A stretch of DNA of 64,000 bases from RUG12461 sp045661345 (GCA_045661345.1 JAZRFM010000018.1:1-64000), one strand, 5' to 3'; positions 1-7,553 are shown, counted from the first letter of the stretch. Made by a program: numbers and translations. The notes: generated from the sequence alone by a model not told the origin.

Positions 1-217
1 CCATGAAGACATGAGCAAAGATCAGCCATTTCCGTCACTTGTTCTATGAAAAAGTCTCCTGTCGGTCAGCGATGGCCGGCAGGATCCAGTGACAGAAAGA
101 TGAGCGGGATAATGACAGCGAGTTAGAGCTGGTTGGTGACAGTCTGGGGAGTTAGCAACAGAAATACAAGATGCTTTTCCGGGGATTAAGGGATTTAACA
201 GACGCGGTCTGTATAGG
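1..217. other. 5' remnant of DUF1016 gene, no intact ORF
   Basis: No intact gene is visible here. From about 149 the frame of the downstream nuclease is open and reads ELATEIQDAFPGIKGFNRR, which looks like the DUF1016_N domain; a TGA at 137-139 closes that frame. A different frame upstream (about 121-148) may hold more of the same domain, which would imply a frameshift. I infer the first half of a YhcG-type gene has decayed here. Confidence 0.45.
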
Positions 218-982
218 ATGAAGAAGTTTTACGAAACTTATAAGGATGATGAATTTGTGACAACACTGTTGTCACAAATTAGCTGGTCGAATCATCTGGC
301 AATCCTTTCAAAGGCGAAAACGGAAGAAGAACGGCATTTCTACATCTCTTTATGCGTAAAAGAGAACTATTCGGCCAGAGAACTGTCAAGACAGATTGAC
401 AGCGGCTATTATGAGAGATATATGCTTTCCAAAGAAAAACTATTGCCGGAACCGATTAAAGGCTTGAAGGAAAACCCGTTTTTGGATTCCTATGTAATAG
501 AGTTTCTGGATCTGCCTTCAAATTTTAAGGAGGCAGATTTGAGAAAGGGTCTGATTCGGAATATGAAGGACTTTATTCTTGAAGTCGGGAAAGACTTCAC
601 CTTCATAGATGAAGAATACCGGGTGCAGGTTGGCGGCAGTGATTATAAAACTGACCTTCTTTTCTTCCATAGAGGATTACAGTGCCTTGTTGCGTTTGAA
701 CTTAAGATAGGAGAATTTAAGCCGGAATATATTTCCAAGATGGATTTTTATTTGGAAGCACTTGACCAGCAGAAGAAAAAAGATAATGAGAACCCAAGTG
801 TAGGCATGATCCTGTGTGCATCCAAGGATGATGAGGTGGTTGAGTATGCGATGAGCAGAACCTTATCGCCGATGATGGTAGCTGAGTATCAGCTGCAGCT
901 GCCTGATAAGAGCGTTTTGCAGAAGAAACTGCAGGAATTGATCAATATGCCTTTATTGGAAGATGGAGAAGCCGATGATTAG
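218..982 (+). CDS. 5'-truncated DUF1016/YhcG-family PD-(D/E)XK nuclease
   Basis: Member of the YhcG/DUF1016 family of PD-(D/E)XK nuclease-fold proteins, of uncertain cellular role. Residues 1-60 match the end of the DUF1016_N domain (FYETY, SWSNHLAIL). Residues about 85-240 are the nuclease domain, with D146 in YKTDLLFF and E161-x-K163 in AFELKIG as likely metal-site residues, followed by the usual MSRTLSPMMVAEYQ tail. Full-length relatives run to about 330-370 aa; this one is 254 aa. The reading frame continues upstream without an ATG to about position 149 with clear family similarity, so ATG 218 is an internal methionine and the gene has lost its true start. The stop overlaps the following acetyltransferase. 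Likely a relic, although the nuclease core is intact. Confidence 0.75.
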   Translation: MKKFYETYKDDEFVTTLLSQISWSNHLAILSKAKTEEERHFYISLCVKENYSARELSRQIDSGYYERYMLSKEKLLPEPIKGLKENPFLDSYVIEFLDLPSNFKEADLRKGLIRNMKDFILEVGKDFTFIDEEYRVQVGGSDYKTDLLFFHRGLQCLVAFELKIGEFKPEYISKMDFYLEALDQQKKKDNENPSVGMILCASKDDEVVEYAMSRTLSPMMVAEYQLQLPDKSVLQKKLQELINMPLLEDGEADD

Positions 983-1454
983 ATTACAGACAGTTCGGAA
1001 AAAAGACAGAGATTTGCTTTGGAACATCAACCAGAAGTATCTGTATGAGATGACAAATTTCTATGATGATCCGATGGATGAGAACGGAAACTATCATTAC
1101 GGGCACTTTGATGAATATTTCTCGGATCCAAAGAGAGAGGCATATTTTATATTCGTTGATGATGTCCTTGTGGGGTTTGCTATGATCTGCCCATACTCAA
1201 ATATAGAGCAGGATCCTGATTACACAATGGCAGAGTTCACAGTATTTCCGGCTCATCGAAGAAAGCATATTGCTATTGATGCAGTAGAAATGATCCTGGA
1301 TATGCATCCGGGGAAGTGGGAGATCAAATATAACGAGAAAAATACTGGTGCGAAGAAGCTTTGGAACACAGTGGTAACTCCGTATGGACCGGAAGTGTGT
1401 CATCTGAATAAAGAGGAAACGGTTCTCGCGTTTGAGGTGAAAGACGAATCATGA
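975..1454 (+). CDS. GNAT family N-acetyltransferase
   Basis: Small acetyl-CoA-dependent N-acetyltransferase of the GNAT fold; the substrate is unknown. The segment AEFTVFPAHRRKHIAIDAVEMI has the strand, the R-R-x-x-I-x pyrophosphate-binding loop and the following helix of GNAT motif A, and KYNEKNTGAKKLW is the usual C-terminal motif B with the N-x-x-A-x-x-L/W pattern. About 159 aa, normal for the family. I prefer ATG 975 (AGATGGAGAAG just upstream serves as ribosome site, 8-bp overlap with the nuclease stop) over ATG 963. The stop codon overlaps the ATG of a truncated reading frame (ATGA at 1451-1454), indicating an old operon. Confidence 0.75.
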   Translation: MIRLQTVRKKDRDLLWNINQKYLYEMTNFYDDPMDENGNYHYGHFDEYFSDPKREAYFIFVDDVLVGFAMICPYSNIEQDPDYTMAEFTVFPAHRRKHIAIDAVEMILDMHPGKWEIKYNEKNTGAKKLWNTVVTPYGPEVCHLNKEETVLAFEVKDES

Positions 1455-1525
1455 AAAAAGTTGGTATTGTGGCATGTTCAGATGCTCAAAAGGAAGAGTA
1501 CTGTAGTGTATTCATGGTCCTCTAA
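1451..1525 (+). pseudogene. truncated N-terminus, possibly S66 peptidase-like
   Basis: An ATG overlapping the acetyltransferase stop opens a frame reading MKKVGIVACSDAQKEEY and stops after 24 codons. The beginning resembles N-termini of S66/LdcA-like carboxypeptidase-family proteins in Clostridia (K-x-x-G-I-V-A-C-S); that match is from memory and weak. Nothing after it continues the fold, so the gene was cut off, probably by the rearrangement that brought in the DNA from about 1520 on. Confidence 0.35.
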
Positions 1526-1597
1526 GTGGACACCATTCTGCGTTAGCTTTCCTTTTCCCATACAAAGCATGCTATCACTGAGCCCAAAGTGATGATG

Positions 1598-1666
1598 CCA
1601 AACAACCGAAAATTTATCGGCCAAATAACCGAAAGAAATATTGCCAAATAACCGAATAAGTGATAT
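1598..1666. repeat. three 13-bp direct repeats at 23-bp spacing
   Basis: CCAAAYAACCGAA occurs at 1598, 1621 and 1644, so the unit length is exactly 23 bp three times in a row. The 13-bp core is nearly invariant (one C/T difference) while the 10-bp spacer differs. This lies just upstream of the ATPase gene at 1708. It could be an iteron-like or regulator-binding array, or the edge of a lost element. Confidence 0.75.
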
Positions 1667-1707
1667 TGTTGTCGTATAGAAAATAGAAAACAAGGAATAA
1701 TAATTCT

Positions 1708-2991
1708 ATGGATGATTATAAGAAGAGAGTTGCTGACAGGCTTTTAGAAAGAAAACTGAAAAGCGCCGGAGCAGTTCTGATCGAAGGACCCAAGTGGTGT
1801 GGCAAGACCACAACAGCAGAGCAGATTGCTGCAAGCATATTGTACATGGATGAGCCTGAGAAGAAGGAACAGAATCTTAGGATGGCTGAGATAAAACCAT
1901 CTGTTTTGCTCGCGGGCGAGTTACCGAGACTGATTGATGAATGGCAGATTGCACCAACATTGTGGGACAGTATCCGGTTTTCGGTTGATCATGGGGGATC
2001 CGAGGGTATGTATATTCTGACCGGATCGTCTGTCCCAGCCGATATTTCAAAAATGGAACATTCGGGAACCGGACGATATGCGAGGATCAAGATGCGTCCC
2101 ATGTCCTTATTTGAATCCGGGGAGTCCAATGGAGAGGTTAGTATAAAGGCGCTATTTGACGAAAATCCCGGAGAGTCGCTTGCATCTGTAAACGGTCTGA
2201 GTGTCGAAGATATATCATATCTTGTCTGCAGGGGCGGCTGGCCCCGGGCTGTTTTGCAGAGGGATAAGGAAATAGCACTTGATCAGGCTCTGAATTATTA
2301 TGAATCAGTTGTTGGTAATGATATATCAAGAGTTGATGGAATAAACAGGAATGAACAACGGGCGAGACTTCTTATGCGTTCGTATGCCAGAAATCAGGGA
2401 GCACAAGTTAGCAATGCTGCTCTCAAAGCTGACATGGATGCTAATGATTCTCAGACATTGGACGAAGATACAGTTCTGTCATATGTAAATGCGCTTAAAA
2501 AGATTTTTGTCGTTGAGGATCTGTCGGCATGGAATCCGAATCTCAGGTCAAAAACAGTCGTAAGAACATCTGATACAAGGTACTTTGTTGATCCTTCGAT
2601 TGCCACAGCCGCATTAGGTATTTATCCTAAAGATTTAATGAATGACCTGAATACATTTGGGCTTATGTTTGAAACTATGTGTATTAGAGATCTGAGGATA
2701 TATGCTGATGCACTCGGAGGACAGCTTTATCATTACAGAGATAAGAGCGGGCTGGAGTGTGATGCGGTTATTCATCTGAATAATGGCGATTATGGTCTTA
2801 TAGAGATCAAGCTTGGCGGAGATACATTGATAGAGCATGGAGCCGAGACACTGAAAGAACTTGCGGATAAGATTGATACTTCCCGGATGCATGAACCTTC
2901 GTTTCTTATGGTGTTGTCTGGTACGGATAGTTATGCATATCAGCGAAAAGACGGAGTATATGTTGTTCCGATCGGATGTCTGAAAAATTAA
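1708..2991 (+). CDS. AAA_14/DUF4143 ATP-binding protein
   Basis: Member of the large AAA ATPase family with a C-terminal DUF4143 domain, common in anaerobes and often next to mobile or defence genes; cellular role unknown. Walker A is GPKWCGKTT (residues 27-35), Walker B is RLIDEW (about residue 70), and sensor-like TGSS follows. The C-terminal part carries the nuclease-like core (SGLECDAVIHL, then GLIEIKLGG) typical of DUF4143 proteins. 427 aa is full length. ATG 1708 is preceded only by a weak ribosome site (AAGGAATAATAATTCT). A decayed relative lies on the other strand at 4827-5236, and a possible third fragment at 7409, so the family has inserted or duplicated repeatedly here. Confidence 0.85.
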   Translation: MDDYKKRVADRLLERKLKSAGAVLIEGPKWCGKTTTAEQIAASILYMDEPEKKEQNLRMAEIKPSVLLAGELPRLIDEWQIAPTLWDSIRFSVDHGGSEGMYILTGSSVPADISKMEHSGTGRYARIKMRPMSLFESGESNGEVSIKALFDENPGESLASVNGLSVEDISYLVCRGGWPRAVLQRDKEIALDQALNYYESVVGNDISRVDGINRNEQRARLLMRSYARNQGAQVSNAALKADMDANDSQTLDEDTVLSYVNALKKIFVVEDLSAWNPNLRSKTVVRTSDTRYFVDPSIATAALGIYPKDLMNDLNTFGLMFETMCIRDLRIYADALGGQLYHYRDKSGLECDAVIHLNNGDYGLIEIKLGGDTLIEHGAETLKELADKIDTSRMHEPSFLMVLSGTDSYAYQRKDGVYVVPIGCLKN

Positions 2992-3011
2992 CCTGTTGGG
3001 TGATGCTTAAC

Positions 3012-3041
3012 AGTGACATTTATACTGAAAAATAGTGACAT
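3012..3041. repeat. short direct repeat AGTGACAT, possible element end
   Basis: AGTGACAT occurs at 3012-3019 and again at 3034-3041, between the ATPase gene and a recombinase stub. Paired GTGACA-type repeats are seen at ends of some IS families, so this may be the scar of an insertion element; no transposase is present. Confidence 0.3.
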
Positions 3042-3062
3042 GACACTTTAAGGGAGCCTTTG

Positions 3063-3221
3063 ATGAAGAAACAATTTGTCCAAAATGACAATAACGTGGC
3101 CGTGGCATATTATAGATTTTCGTCTCATGCACAGAATGAACAGTCTATTGACCAGCAGCGAGAATTAGCTGAAGAATATGCTAAAATACACGGACTACAC
3201 TTTCGCTTAAGGATAAGATAA
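3063..3221 (+). pseudogene. serine recombinase N-terminal stub
   Basis: A ribosome site (AAGGGAG) and ATG open a frame of 52 codons whose residues 12-44 match the N-terminus of resolvase/invertase-type serine recombinases: VAVAYYRFSSHAQNEQSIDQ with the catalytic serine in YxRFS (S20), then a helix RELAEEYAKIHG. After about residue 46 the sequence ceases to resemble the family and stops. Full-length large serine recombinases are 450-600 aa. This is the stub of an integrase, evidence of a lost mobile element. Confidence 0.7.
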
Positions 3222-3263
3222 GATGTATGAAGGCATGATAACGGACATTATGAAGGTGATAGT

Positions 3264-3506
3264 ATGATTAAATCATTGATGGAACGTGTTCTCGAAAACG
3301 TCGACAAAGAGTACGATGAACCCGAAATATCAAAGCTGATTTCTGCGTACAGAAAGAAGTTTGGAGAAATAGACTTCAACAAGACGGTAGACGATGACGA
3401 GGAAGAAATGGCTGAGAACCTCAGGATATGTTTGAACACAGGAGTGCGCTACAATGATCTACTCGGGTATGAAGACAGTTACGACGAAAACGAAAGCGTA
3501 GATTAA
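3264..3506 (+). CDS. small acidic hypothetical protein (80 aa)
   Basis: I do not recognise this protein. It is 80 aa, strongly acidic (runs such as DDDEEEM and DSYDENESVD), and predicted mostly helical with no signal peptide or membrane segment. A ribosome site (GAAGGTGATAGT) precedes ATG 3264. It stands alone between a recombinase stub and the Rpn-like gene. Small size and acidity would fit an antitoxin, antirestriction or DNA-mimic protein, but no motif supports any of these. Confidence 0.55.
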   Translation: MIKSLMERVLENVDKEYDEPEISKLISAYRKKFGEIDFNKTVDDDEEEMAENLRICLNTGVRYNDLLGYEDSYDENESVD

Positions 3507-3597
3507 GATAATGCTCGGTTTATACTGCATTATTGAAAAAACAGCCGATTTGGATTAAAATAGAGACACCAAAAGACCTACGGAGGATCCCTGCCCG

Positions 3598-4461
3598 ATG
3601 GAGAAGAACTACTGGCATCCGGCTTTTTGCGGTGCCACGGAGTGGGAACTGAAACAGAATAAGAACGACCTGATTTTTGATTCGGAGCACCAGCTGAGCA
3701 AGAAGCCGCTGCAGATGGATATGCTTGTGATCAAGAAGAATCCGGCAGTCGTTATCCAAAATGAGATCGGAAAGCTCTTTAAGCAGCACAACGTGGTGGA
3801 ATTCAAAGGAAGCGGCGATGATCTGAGCATAGATGATTACTATAAGACCATCGGTTATGCCTGCCTTTACAAGAGCCTTGGAAAGCATGTCAACGAGATC
3901 CCCGCAGAGGAGATCACGCTTACCATGATAAGGGAGGCATACCCCAAGGAACTGATCCGTATGCTGGAGGACTCCGGGGTTATGATAGAAGAGAAGTTCC
4001 CGGGAATCTACTATCTGTCGGGCAGCACGACCTTTGATGCACAGATCATAGTCACAAGAGATCTGGACAGCGATAAACACGCAGGTCTGAAGATCCTGTC
4101 AAAGAACGCCAGAGAGCAGGATGTACGTAAATTCTTGGAGGAAGCGAAGCTCGCAAAGGAGCCGGGAGACCTGCAGAATATCGACGCTGTCCTTCAGGTA
4201 AGCGTCTCGGCGAATAAAGAGCTTTATGAAGAAGTAAGGAGGGATGAGAATATGTGCCAGGCATTGAGAGAACTCATGAAGGATGAGATAGCGGAAGAAA
4301 GAGCAGAAGAAAGAGTAGCCGCAACAGCAGAAGCAACAGATAAAAGGGCACTGTATGATATAAAAAAAATGATGAAAAACCTGAAAATGTCCGCAATGCA
4401 GGCAATGCAGACATTGGAGATACCCGAAGCAGATCAGGCCAGATACTCGGCCATGCTCTGA
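3598..4461 (+). CDS. Rpn/PD-(D/E)XK nuclease family transposase-like protein
   Basis: Resembles the Rpn (recombination-promoting nuclease, YhgA-like) group of PD-(D/E)XK proteins that are abundant in Lachnospiraceae. The N-terminal half has a plausible active site: D41 in QMDMLVI and E68-x-K70 in VVEFKG after a beta-strand (PAVVIQNEIG). The middle (residues 130-185) is the usual accessory region, and the C-terminus is a charged, alanine-rich helix with possible coiled coil (EERAEERVAATAEA) ending in a short helix seen in many Rpn relatives. Ribosome site CGGAGGA precedes ATG 3598. 287 aa is normal for the family. Real function unknown; family members promote RecA-independent recombination in E. 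coli. Confidence 0.7.
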   Translation: MEKNYWHPAFCGATEWELKQNKNDLIFDSEHQLSKKPLQMDMLVIKKNPAVVIQNEIGKLFKQHNVVEFKGSGDDLSIDDYYKTIGYACLYKSLGKHVNEIPAEEITLTMIREAYPKELIRMLEDSGVMIEEKFPGIYYLSGSTTFDAQIIVTRDLDSDKHAGLKILSKNAREQDVRKFLEEAKLAKEPGDLQNIDAVLQVSVSANKELYEEVRRDENMCQALRELMKDEIAEERAEERVAATAEATDKRALYDIKKMMKNLKMSAMQAMQTLEIPEADQARYSAML

Positions 4462-4475
4462 ATAGAGTGATTCAG

Positions 4476-4503
4476 GAAATCCGCCCCAAAGGCGGATTTC
4501 TTC
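4476..4503 (+). terminator. Rho-independent terminator after Rpn-like gene
   Basis: Perfect 10-bp stem GAAATCCGCC/GGCGGATTTC (4476-4485 with 4491-4500), 5-nt loop CCAAA, then a short T-rich tail. It lies 15 bases after the stop codon. Confidence 0.65.
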
Positions 4504-4506
4504 ATT

Positions 4507-4605
4507 CTCCCCCGTTGGAGTCGGGACGGGGGAGGTCCGGGAGGCAGGGCCACGATCTTCATATTCCCACAGCCATTCCGCCTCTCGGGGAGGGGGTAGG
4601 AATGG
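4507..4605. repeat. two further strong hairpins
   Basis: CTCCCCCGT at 4507-4515 pairs perfectly with ACGGGGGAG at 4526-4534, and CCATTCC at 4573-4579 pairs with GGAATGG at 4599-4605 with extra inner pairing. Together with the preceding terminator they form three hairpins in 130 bases. GC-rich palindromes in an otherwise AT-rich gap resemble REP-like repeats; no second copy was noticed elsewhere in the window. The gap 4606-4826 shows nothing I can identify. Confidence 0.5.
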
Positions 4606-4826
4606 TTCCATAAGAAGGCTTCGCGTACCTGACTTATCGATTGATTTGACACCACCGCATACGATTAAAAGGGCCAAGAACAAGACAATTAATGAATGAA
4701 CTTGTTGAACTCGGCAAGGTAGAGAGTTTTGGAACAACAAAAGATCGCAGCACCGGATTTAAGGGACAAGTCAAATGTTCATGTACCCCTTGCGCATGCT
4801 TAAATCACGTGACAAAGAAAAGCCCC

Positions 4827-5236
4827 CTAAAAACGTTGACCGTTCTTTATGAAGTCAACGAGATTCGCGTGGATGATCCCGTTTCTTTTCTGAAGCAGAC
4901 TGTCGGTGGTAAGAAGATATTTGGGATAATTGTCCCATGTAACCCGCTCTAACGATCTGTATTCTCTGTCCTCGGTATCCTTGCTTTCAAGAATCGTATA
5001 GGCGACTTGAACATAGGAATAGTCCATTTCATTATCTCTGAGAATAAAGTCACATTCCAACTTGCCAATCCTTCCGACGCTTATCATATAGTCCATGCCG
5101 GCGGCGTAAGTGTAGCATAAGGTTTTTTATCGAGGTTGAAATAGAGGATATTTTCTGCCTTAACACCGCCTTCGATCAGCTCTCCGGCAATCAGGTTCAT
5201 GATAGAAGACTTTCCACATCGTCTGCCCCCTATCAT
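4827..5236 (-). pseudogene. decayed AAA_14/DUF4143 ATPase with internal deletion
   Basis: On the minus strand, from 5236 down, the frame reads MIGGRRCGKSSIMNLIAGE, a clear Walker A (GGRRCGKSS) with the following helix, then ENILYFNLDKKPYATL. It stops after TPPAW near 5095. At that point another frame starts (MDYMISVGRIGKLECDFI) and runs to 4827 with the C-terminal DUF4143 motifs (GKLECDFILRD, AYTILESKDTEDREYR, YPKYLLTTDSLL, DFIKNGQRF). The two halves are joined with the middle (about 250 residues) deleted and a frameshift. The intact family is about 400-440 aa. Confidence 0.8.
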
Positions 5237-5285
5237 TTGCTTTTGTTGGCACTTTCACGATAAAAATGTGTATCTATGGTTTCAC

Positions 5286-5326
5286 AGGCACTTACTTTAG
5301 AGAAGTCTGGAGCAGGTGCCTTTTTT
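5286..5326 (+). terminator. possible Rho-independent terminator
   Basis: AGGCAC at 5286-5291 pairs with GTGCCT at 5316-5321 around a 24-nt apical region with some inner pairing (ACTT/AAGT), followed by TTTTTT. It separates the decayed ATPase from the toxin-antitoxin promoter. Confidence 0.5.
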
Positions 5327-5341
5327 CGTGCTAGGGGCAAC

Positions 5342-5370
5342 TTGTAAGCGTGGTCATATTATGATATAAT
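5342..5370 (+). promoter_or_regulatory. sigma-A promoter of the toxin-antitoxin operon
   Basis: TTGTAA at 5342-5347, a 17-base spacer and a perfect TATAAT at 5365-5370. The antitoxin start codon is 28 bases past the -10 box. An AT-rich dyad (TCATATTATGATATAATT) covers the -10 region and would suit autoregulation by the antitoxin; that is inference. Confidence 0.75.
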
Positions 5371-5398
5371 TTGCCTATTGAATCATGGGAGGTCTCAT

Positions 5399-5677
5399 AT
5401 GCTTACTATACAGGAAACCATCCGCCCCTCTGCGGACTTAAGGAACCATTATAGTGAAATCTCGCGCCAATGCCGGGAGGACAAAGAGGCTGTCATAATA
5501 ACTGTGAACGGCCGTGGCGATACGGTGTCTCTTTCGTATGAGGAATATAAGAACATGAAGGCAAGGATCGAACTTCTTGAGATTCTTGGCGAAGCCGATG
5601 ATGATGTAAGGAATGGCCGAGTTGCTCCCATAAAAGAGACATTTGATGATCTCCGCTCTTTTCTTAAGGAGGGCTGA
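5399..5677 (+). CDS. type II antitoxin, Phd/YefM family
   Basis: DNA-binding antitoxin that neutralises the toxin encoded immediately downstream and probably represses the shared promoter. The N-terminal pattern (RPSADLRNHYSEISRQCRE followed by AVIITVNGRGDTVSLSYEEY) is the Phd/YefM fold, and the acidic C-terminal tail (ETFDDLRSFLKEG) is the usual toxin-wrapping segment. I place the start at ATG 5399, six bases after a GGGAGG ribosome site; an in-frame TTG at 5378 lacks such a site. 92 aa is typical. Confidence 0.88.
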   Translation: MLTIQETIRPSADLRNHYSEISRQCREDKEAVIITVNGRGDTVSLSYEEYKNMKARIELLEILGEADDDVRNGRVAPIKETFDDLRSFLKEG

Positions 5678-5679
5678 AC

Positions 5680-5997
5680 TTGCAATATAAAACTGTCCGT
5701 ACAGACACTGCGGATGCCCTCATAAGAAAAATAGTGCTGTATACCGCAGACAGGTTTGATCATGATACGGCATTAAAGAAACTGCATGAGCTTGAAACTG
5801 CGATCATGGCACTTGGGGATAATCCATATATCGGTGAGGAACCGAGATACCCAGTCCTAAAAAGACAAGGCTACAGAGCTCTGATAACGGAAAAGGAGCT
5901 TGTTTTTTATAAGATTGATGAAAACAACAGGATCATCACGGTTTATGCTGTTGTTGACCAGAGACAGGATTATTTAAGCATAATCAGGGGATTATGA
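5680..5997 (+). CDS. type II toxin, RelE/ParE family
   Basis: Toxin partner of the Phd-type antitoxin. The RelE/ParE fold is visible: two N-terminal helices (ADALIRKIVLYTADRF and ALKKLHELETAIMAL), the NPYIGEEPRYPVLKRQGYRALIT segment, the hydrophobic strand ELVFYKI and the terminal strands ITVYAVVDQRQDYLSII, typical of the YafQ/RelE or ParE-like group. Whether it cleaves mRNA or poisons gyrase cannot be told. The start is TTG 5680, two bases after the antitoxin stop, with AAGGAGGG just upstream, so translation is coupled. 105 aa is normal. Confidence 0.88.
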   Translation: MQYKTVRTDTADALIRKIVLYTADRFDHDTALKKLHELETAIMALGDNPYIGEEPRYPVLKRQGYRALITEKELVFYKIDENNRIITVYAVVDQRQDYLSIIRGL

Positions 5998-6078
5998 TAG
6001 AAACAGAATGCGGCATTCGGAGATACGCTCATCACAACAGCGACTATGACACAAGACCTGCAGCGGAGGGTGTGGATA

Positions 6079-6528
6079 TTGATAAAGTATGAGAAATTAA
6101 CAAAAGAGAGATTGGATACATTCATACAGATGCGAATCAGACAACTTCGAGAAGAAGGAGCTACGGAGGAAATCGATCTTGTTCCGGCTTTACAGGATTT
6201 CTATAGGCGGCATATGTCTGATGGCACCTTTGTATCGTGGCTCGCATTGGACGGAGATAAAATCGTTGGCACCAGTGGGATGTCTTTTGTGGAGAAGCCG
6301 CCGTATTTTGGCTGTCCGAGTGGAAGGATGGGTCTGTTATCAAGTATGTTTACGGATCCTGAATATCGCCGCAAAGGAATAGCAAAGGAACTGCTTTCAA
6401 GAGTTGTCGAGGAAGCACGTGCTTACGGCTGCGGGACAGTGCAGATAACTGCATCTGACATGGGCGTGATGCTGTATACGGATTTTGGATTTGTAAAGAA
6501 TGGGAATTTCATGCAATATAAGCTGTAA
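6079..6528 (+). CDS. GNAT family N-acetyltransferase
   Basis: GNAT-fold acetyltransferase of unknown substrate. Motif A is clear: GLLSSMFTDPEYRRKGIAKE with the R-R-K-G-I-A acetyl-CoA pyrophosphate loop, followed by the helix LLSRVVEEARAYGC and the tail MLYTDFGFVKNG (motif B, L-Y-x-x-x-G-F). The likely start is TTG 6079, nine bases after a CGGAGG ribosome site, giving the family-typical beginning LIKYEKLTKERL; an ATG at 6046 is in frame but has no ribosome site. About 149 aa. Confidence 0.8.
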   Translation: MIKYEKLTKERLDTFIQMRIRQLREEGATEEIDLVPALQDFYRRHMSDGTFVSWLALDGDKIVGTSGMSFVEKPPYFGCPSGRMGLLSSMFTDPEYRRKGIAKELLSRVVEEARAYGCGTVQITASDMGVMLYTDFGFVKNGNFMQYKL

Positions 6529-6591
6529 AAGGACAATTGATTGCATGTACAAGGATAGGGCACATTTTTGAAAGAAGAAGGAGGATTTGTC

Positions 6592-6984
6592 ATGACTTAC
6601 GAAGAGATTGTAAAAGAAGCACAGAAGATTGTGGCAAGGGGAGATGCATCCGGGATAAAGGATCATCTTGCTGTTCAGTACAACATAACCGGAGAAGGTG
6701 AGGGTGCCTTCTACATGGAACTGAAAGACGGCCAGATTGATATTCAGCCTTATGACTATAAGGACAGAGATATTCTTGTAACGGCAGATGCTAAGACAAT
6801 TCTCGATATGATGTCGGGAAAGCTTGATATTGTGAACGCATACCTTACGCACAAAATCAGCGCAGAGGGGGATCTTGGCAAGGCAGATATCCTCAAGAAG
6901 CTTATAGGCAGCGCGAGGAAAGCGGAGAAAGCGGCGGCAAAGGCTGGGAAGAAGACAGCAAAGAGCACAAAGAAAACGAAGTAG
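6592..6984 (+). CDS. SCP2 sterol-binding-domain protein with basic tail
   Basis: Contains an SCP2-like lipid-binding domain over most of its length: an N-terminal helix, the beta-sheet with FYMELKDGQIDIQPYDY and RDILVTADAKTILDMMSGKLDIVNAYLTHKISAEGDLGKADIL, the characteristic end of the domain. The last 25 residues are a lysine/alanine-rich tail (KAEKAAAKAGKKTAKS). SCP2 proteins bind hydrophobic ligands; the ligand here is unknown. ATG 6592 is chosen because GAAGGAGG lies eight bases upstream; an in-frame TTG at 6568 has none. 130 aa. Confidence 0.8.
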   Translation: MTYEEIVKEAQKIVARGDASGIKDHLAVQYNITGEGEGAFYMELKDGQIDIQPYDYKDRDILVTADAKTILDMMSGKLDIVNAYLTHKISAEGDLGKADILKKLIGSARKAEKAAAKAGKKTAKSTKKTK

Positions 6985-7060
6985 AAATGAGGTATGCTGA
7001 TGCTGCCGAAGACCATTTGCTACATCAGGTTCAAGTGAAATCGGCGATTCCGGCAAGAAC

Positions 7061-7408
7061 ATGGCTGAGATCGCTGCGGTGATCCATAACGCCAGAGCTT
7101 TTCAGAGGGTTCGGGAGGAATTCGGGAGCTTCTGCGACTATATGTGGGCATACTCTGATAATAAGGTGATCCTCTATAACGGACACAGCAAGATGAACGG
7201 TAAGATTCCGGTCAGCAACGGTCTGTCCAAAATGATCAGCAAAGATCTTAAGAAGAGAGGCTTTCAGTATGTGGGTGAGATCACCATATATTCTCATTTG
7301 CAGGCCTGCGGGATCATCAATGATCATGATGAAACCTGTCCGTGTTACGCAAAGATCAACAAGATGCACCCTACGGTGAATAAGAGACGGGATCAGGAAA
7401 TATACTGA
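7061..7408 (+). pseudogene. tag: C-terminal half of DNA-3-methyladenine glycosylase I
   Basis: The 115 residues match the C-terminal half of Tag: AAVIHNARAFQRVREEFGSF, the MWAYSDNKV segment, LSKMISKDLKKRGFQYVG, YSHLQACGIINDHDETCPCY (with the His and Cys that ligate zinc in Tag) and KRRDQEIY. The N-terminal half, with the first two zinc ligands and the catalytic glutamate, is absent; upstream DNA is non-homologous. Full Tag is about 185-195 aa. Without the N-terminus it cannot fold as an active glycosylase, so it is a relic. Confidence 0.8.
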
Positions 7409-7510
7409 ATGACCGAGAAAAGTCCTATGAGATTTAAGGAGTATGTGAAAGAAGGAAAACGCTCGGCAGAGCTGGAGGATGCTTTGCAGTGGTTAGTGGA
7501 TGCCGGATAA
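7409..7510 (+). pseudogene. possible DUF4143 ATPase fragment
   Basis: A 33-codon frame follows the glycosylase relic directly. FKEYVKEGKRSAELEDALQWLVDAG resembles the segment linking the ATPase and DUF4143 parts of AAA_14 family proteins, where a phrase like ALQWLxDAGL is common. Too short to be a functional protein; identification is tentative. Confidence 0.35.
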
Positions 7511-7553
7511 CCGAAGAAAGTGCCGGAGCAGAGGCGCGTGAAGGAGGGTGACA

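Noticed and set aside
4692..4952. 86-aa + strand frame beginning MNELVELGK
   Set aside because: Its second half is antisense to the decayed ATPase and the first half matches nothing; no ribosome site.
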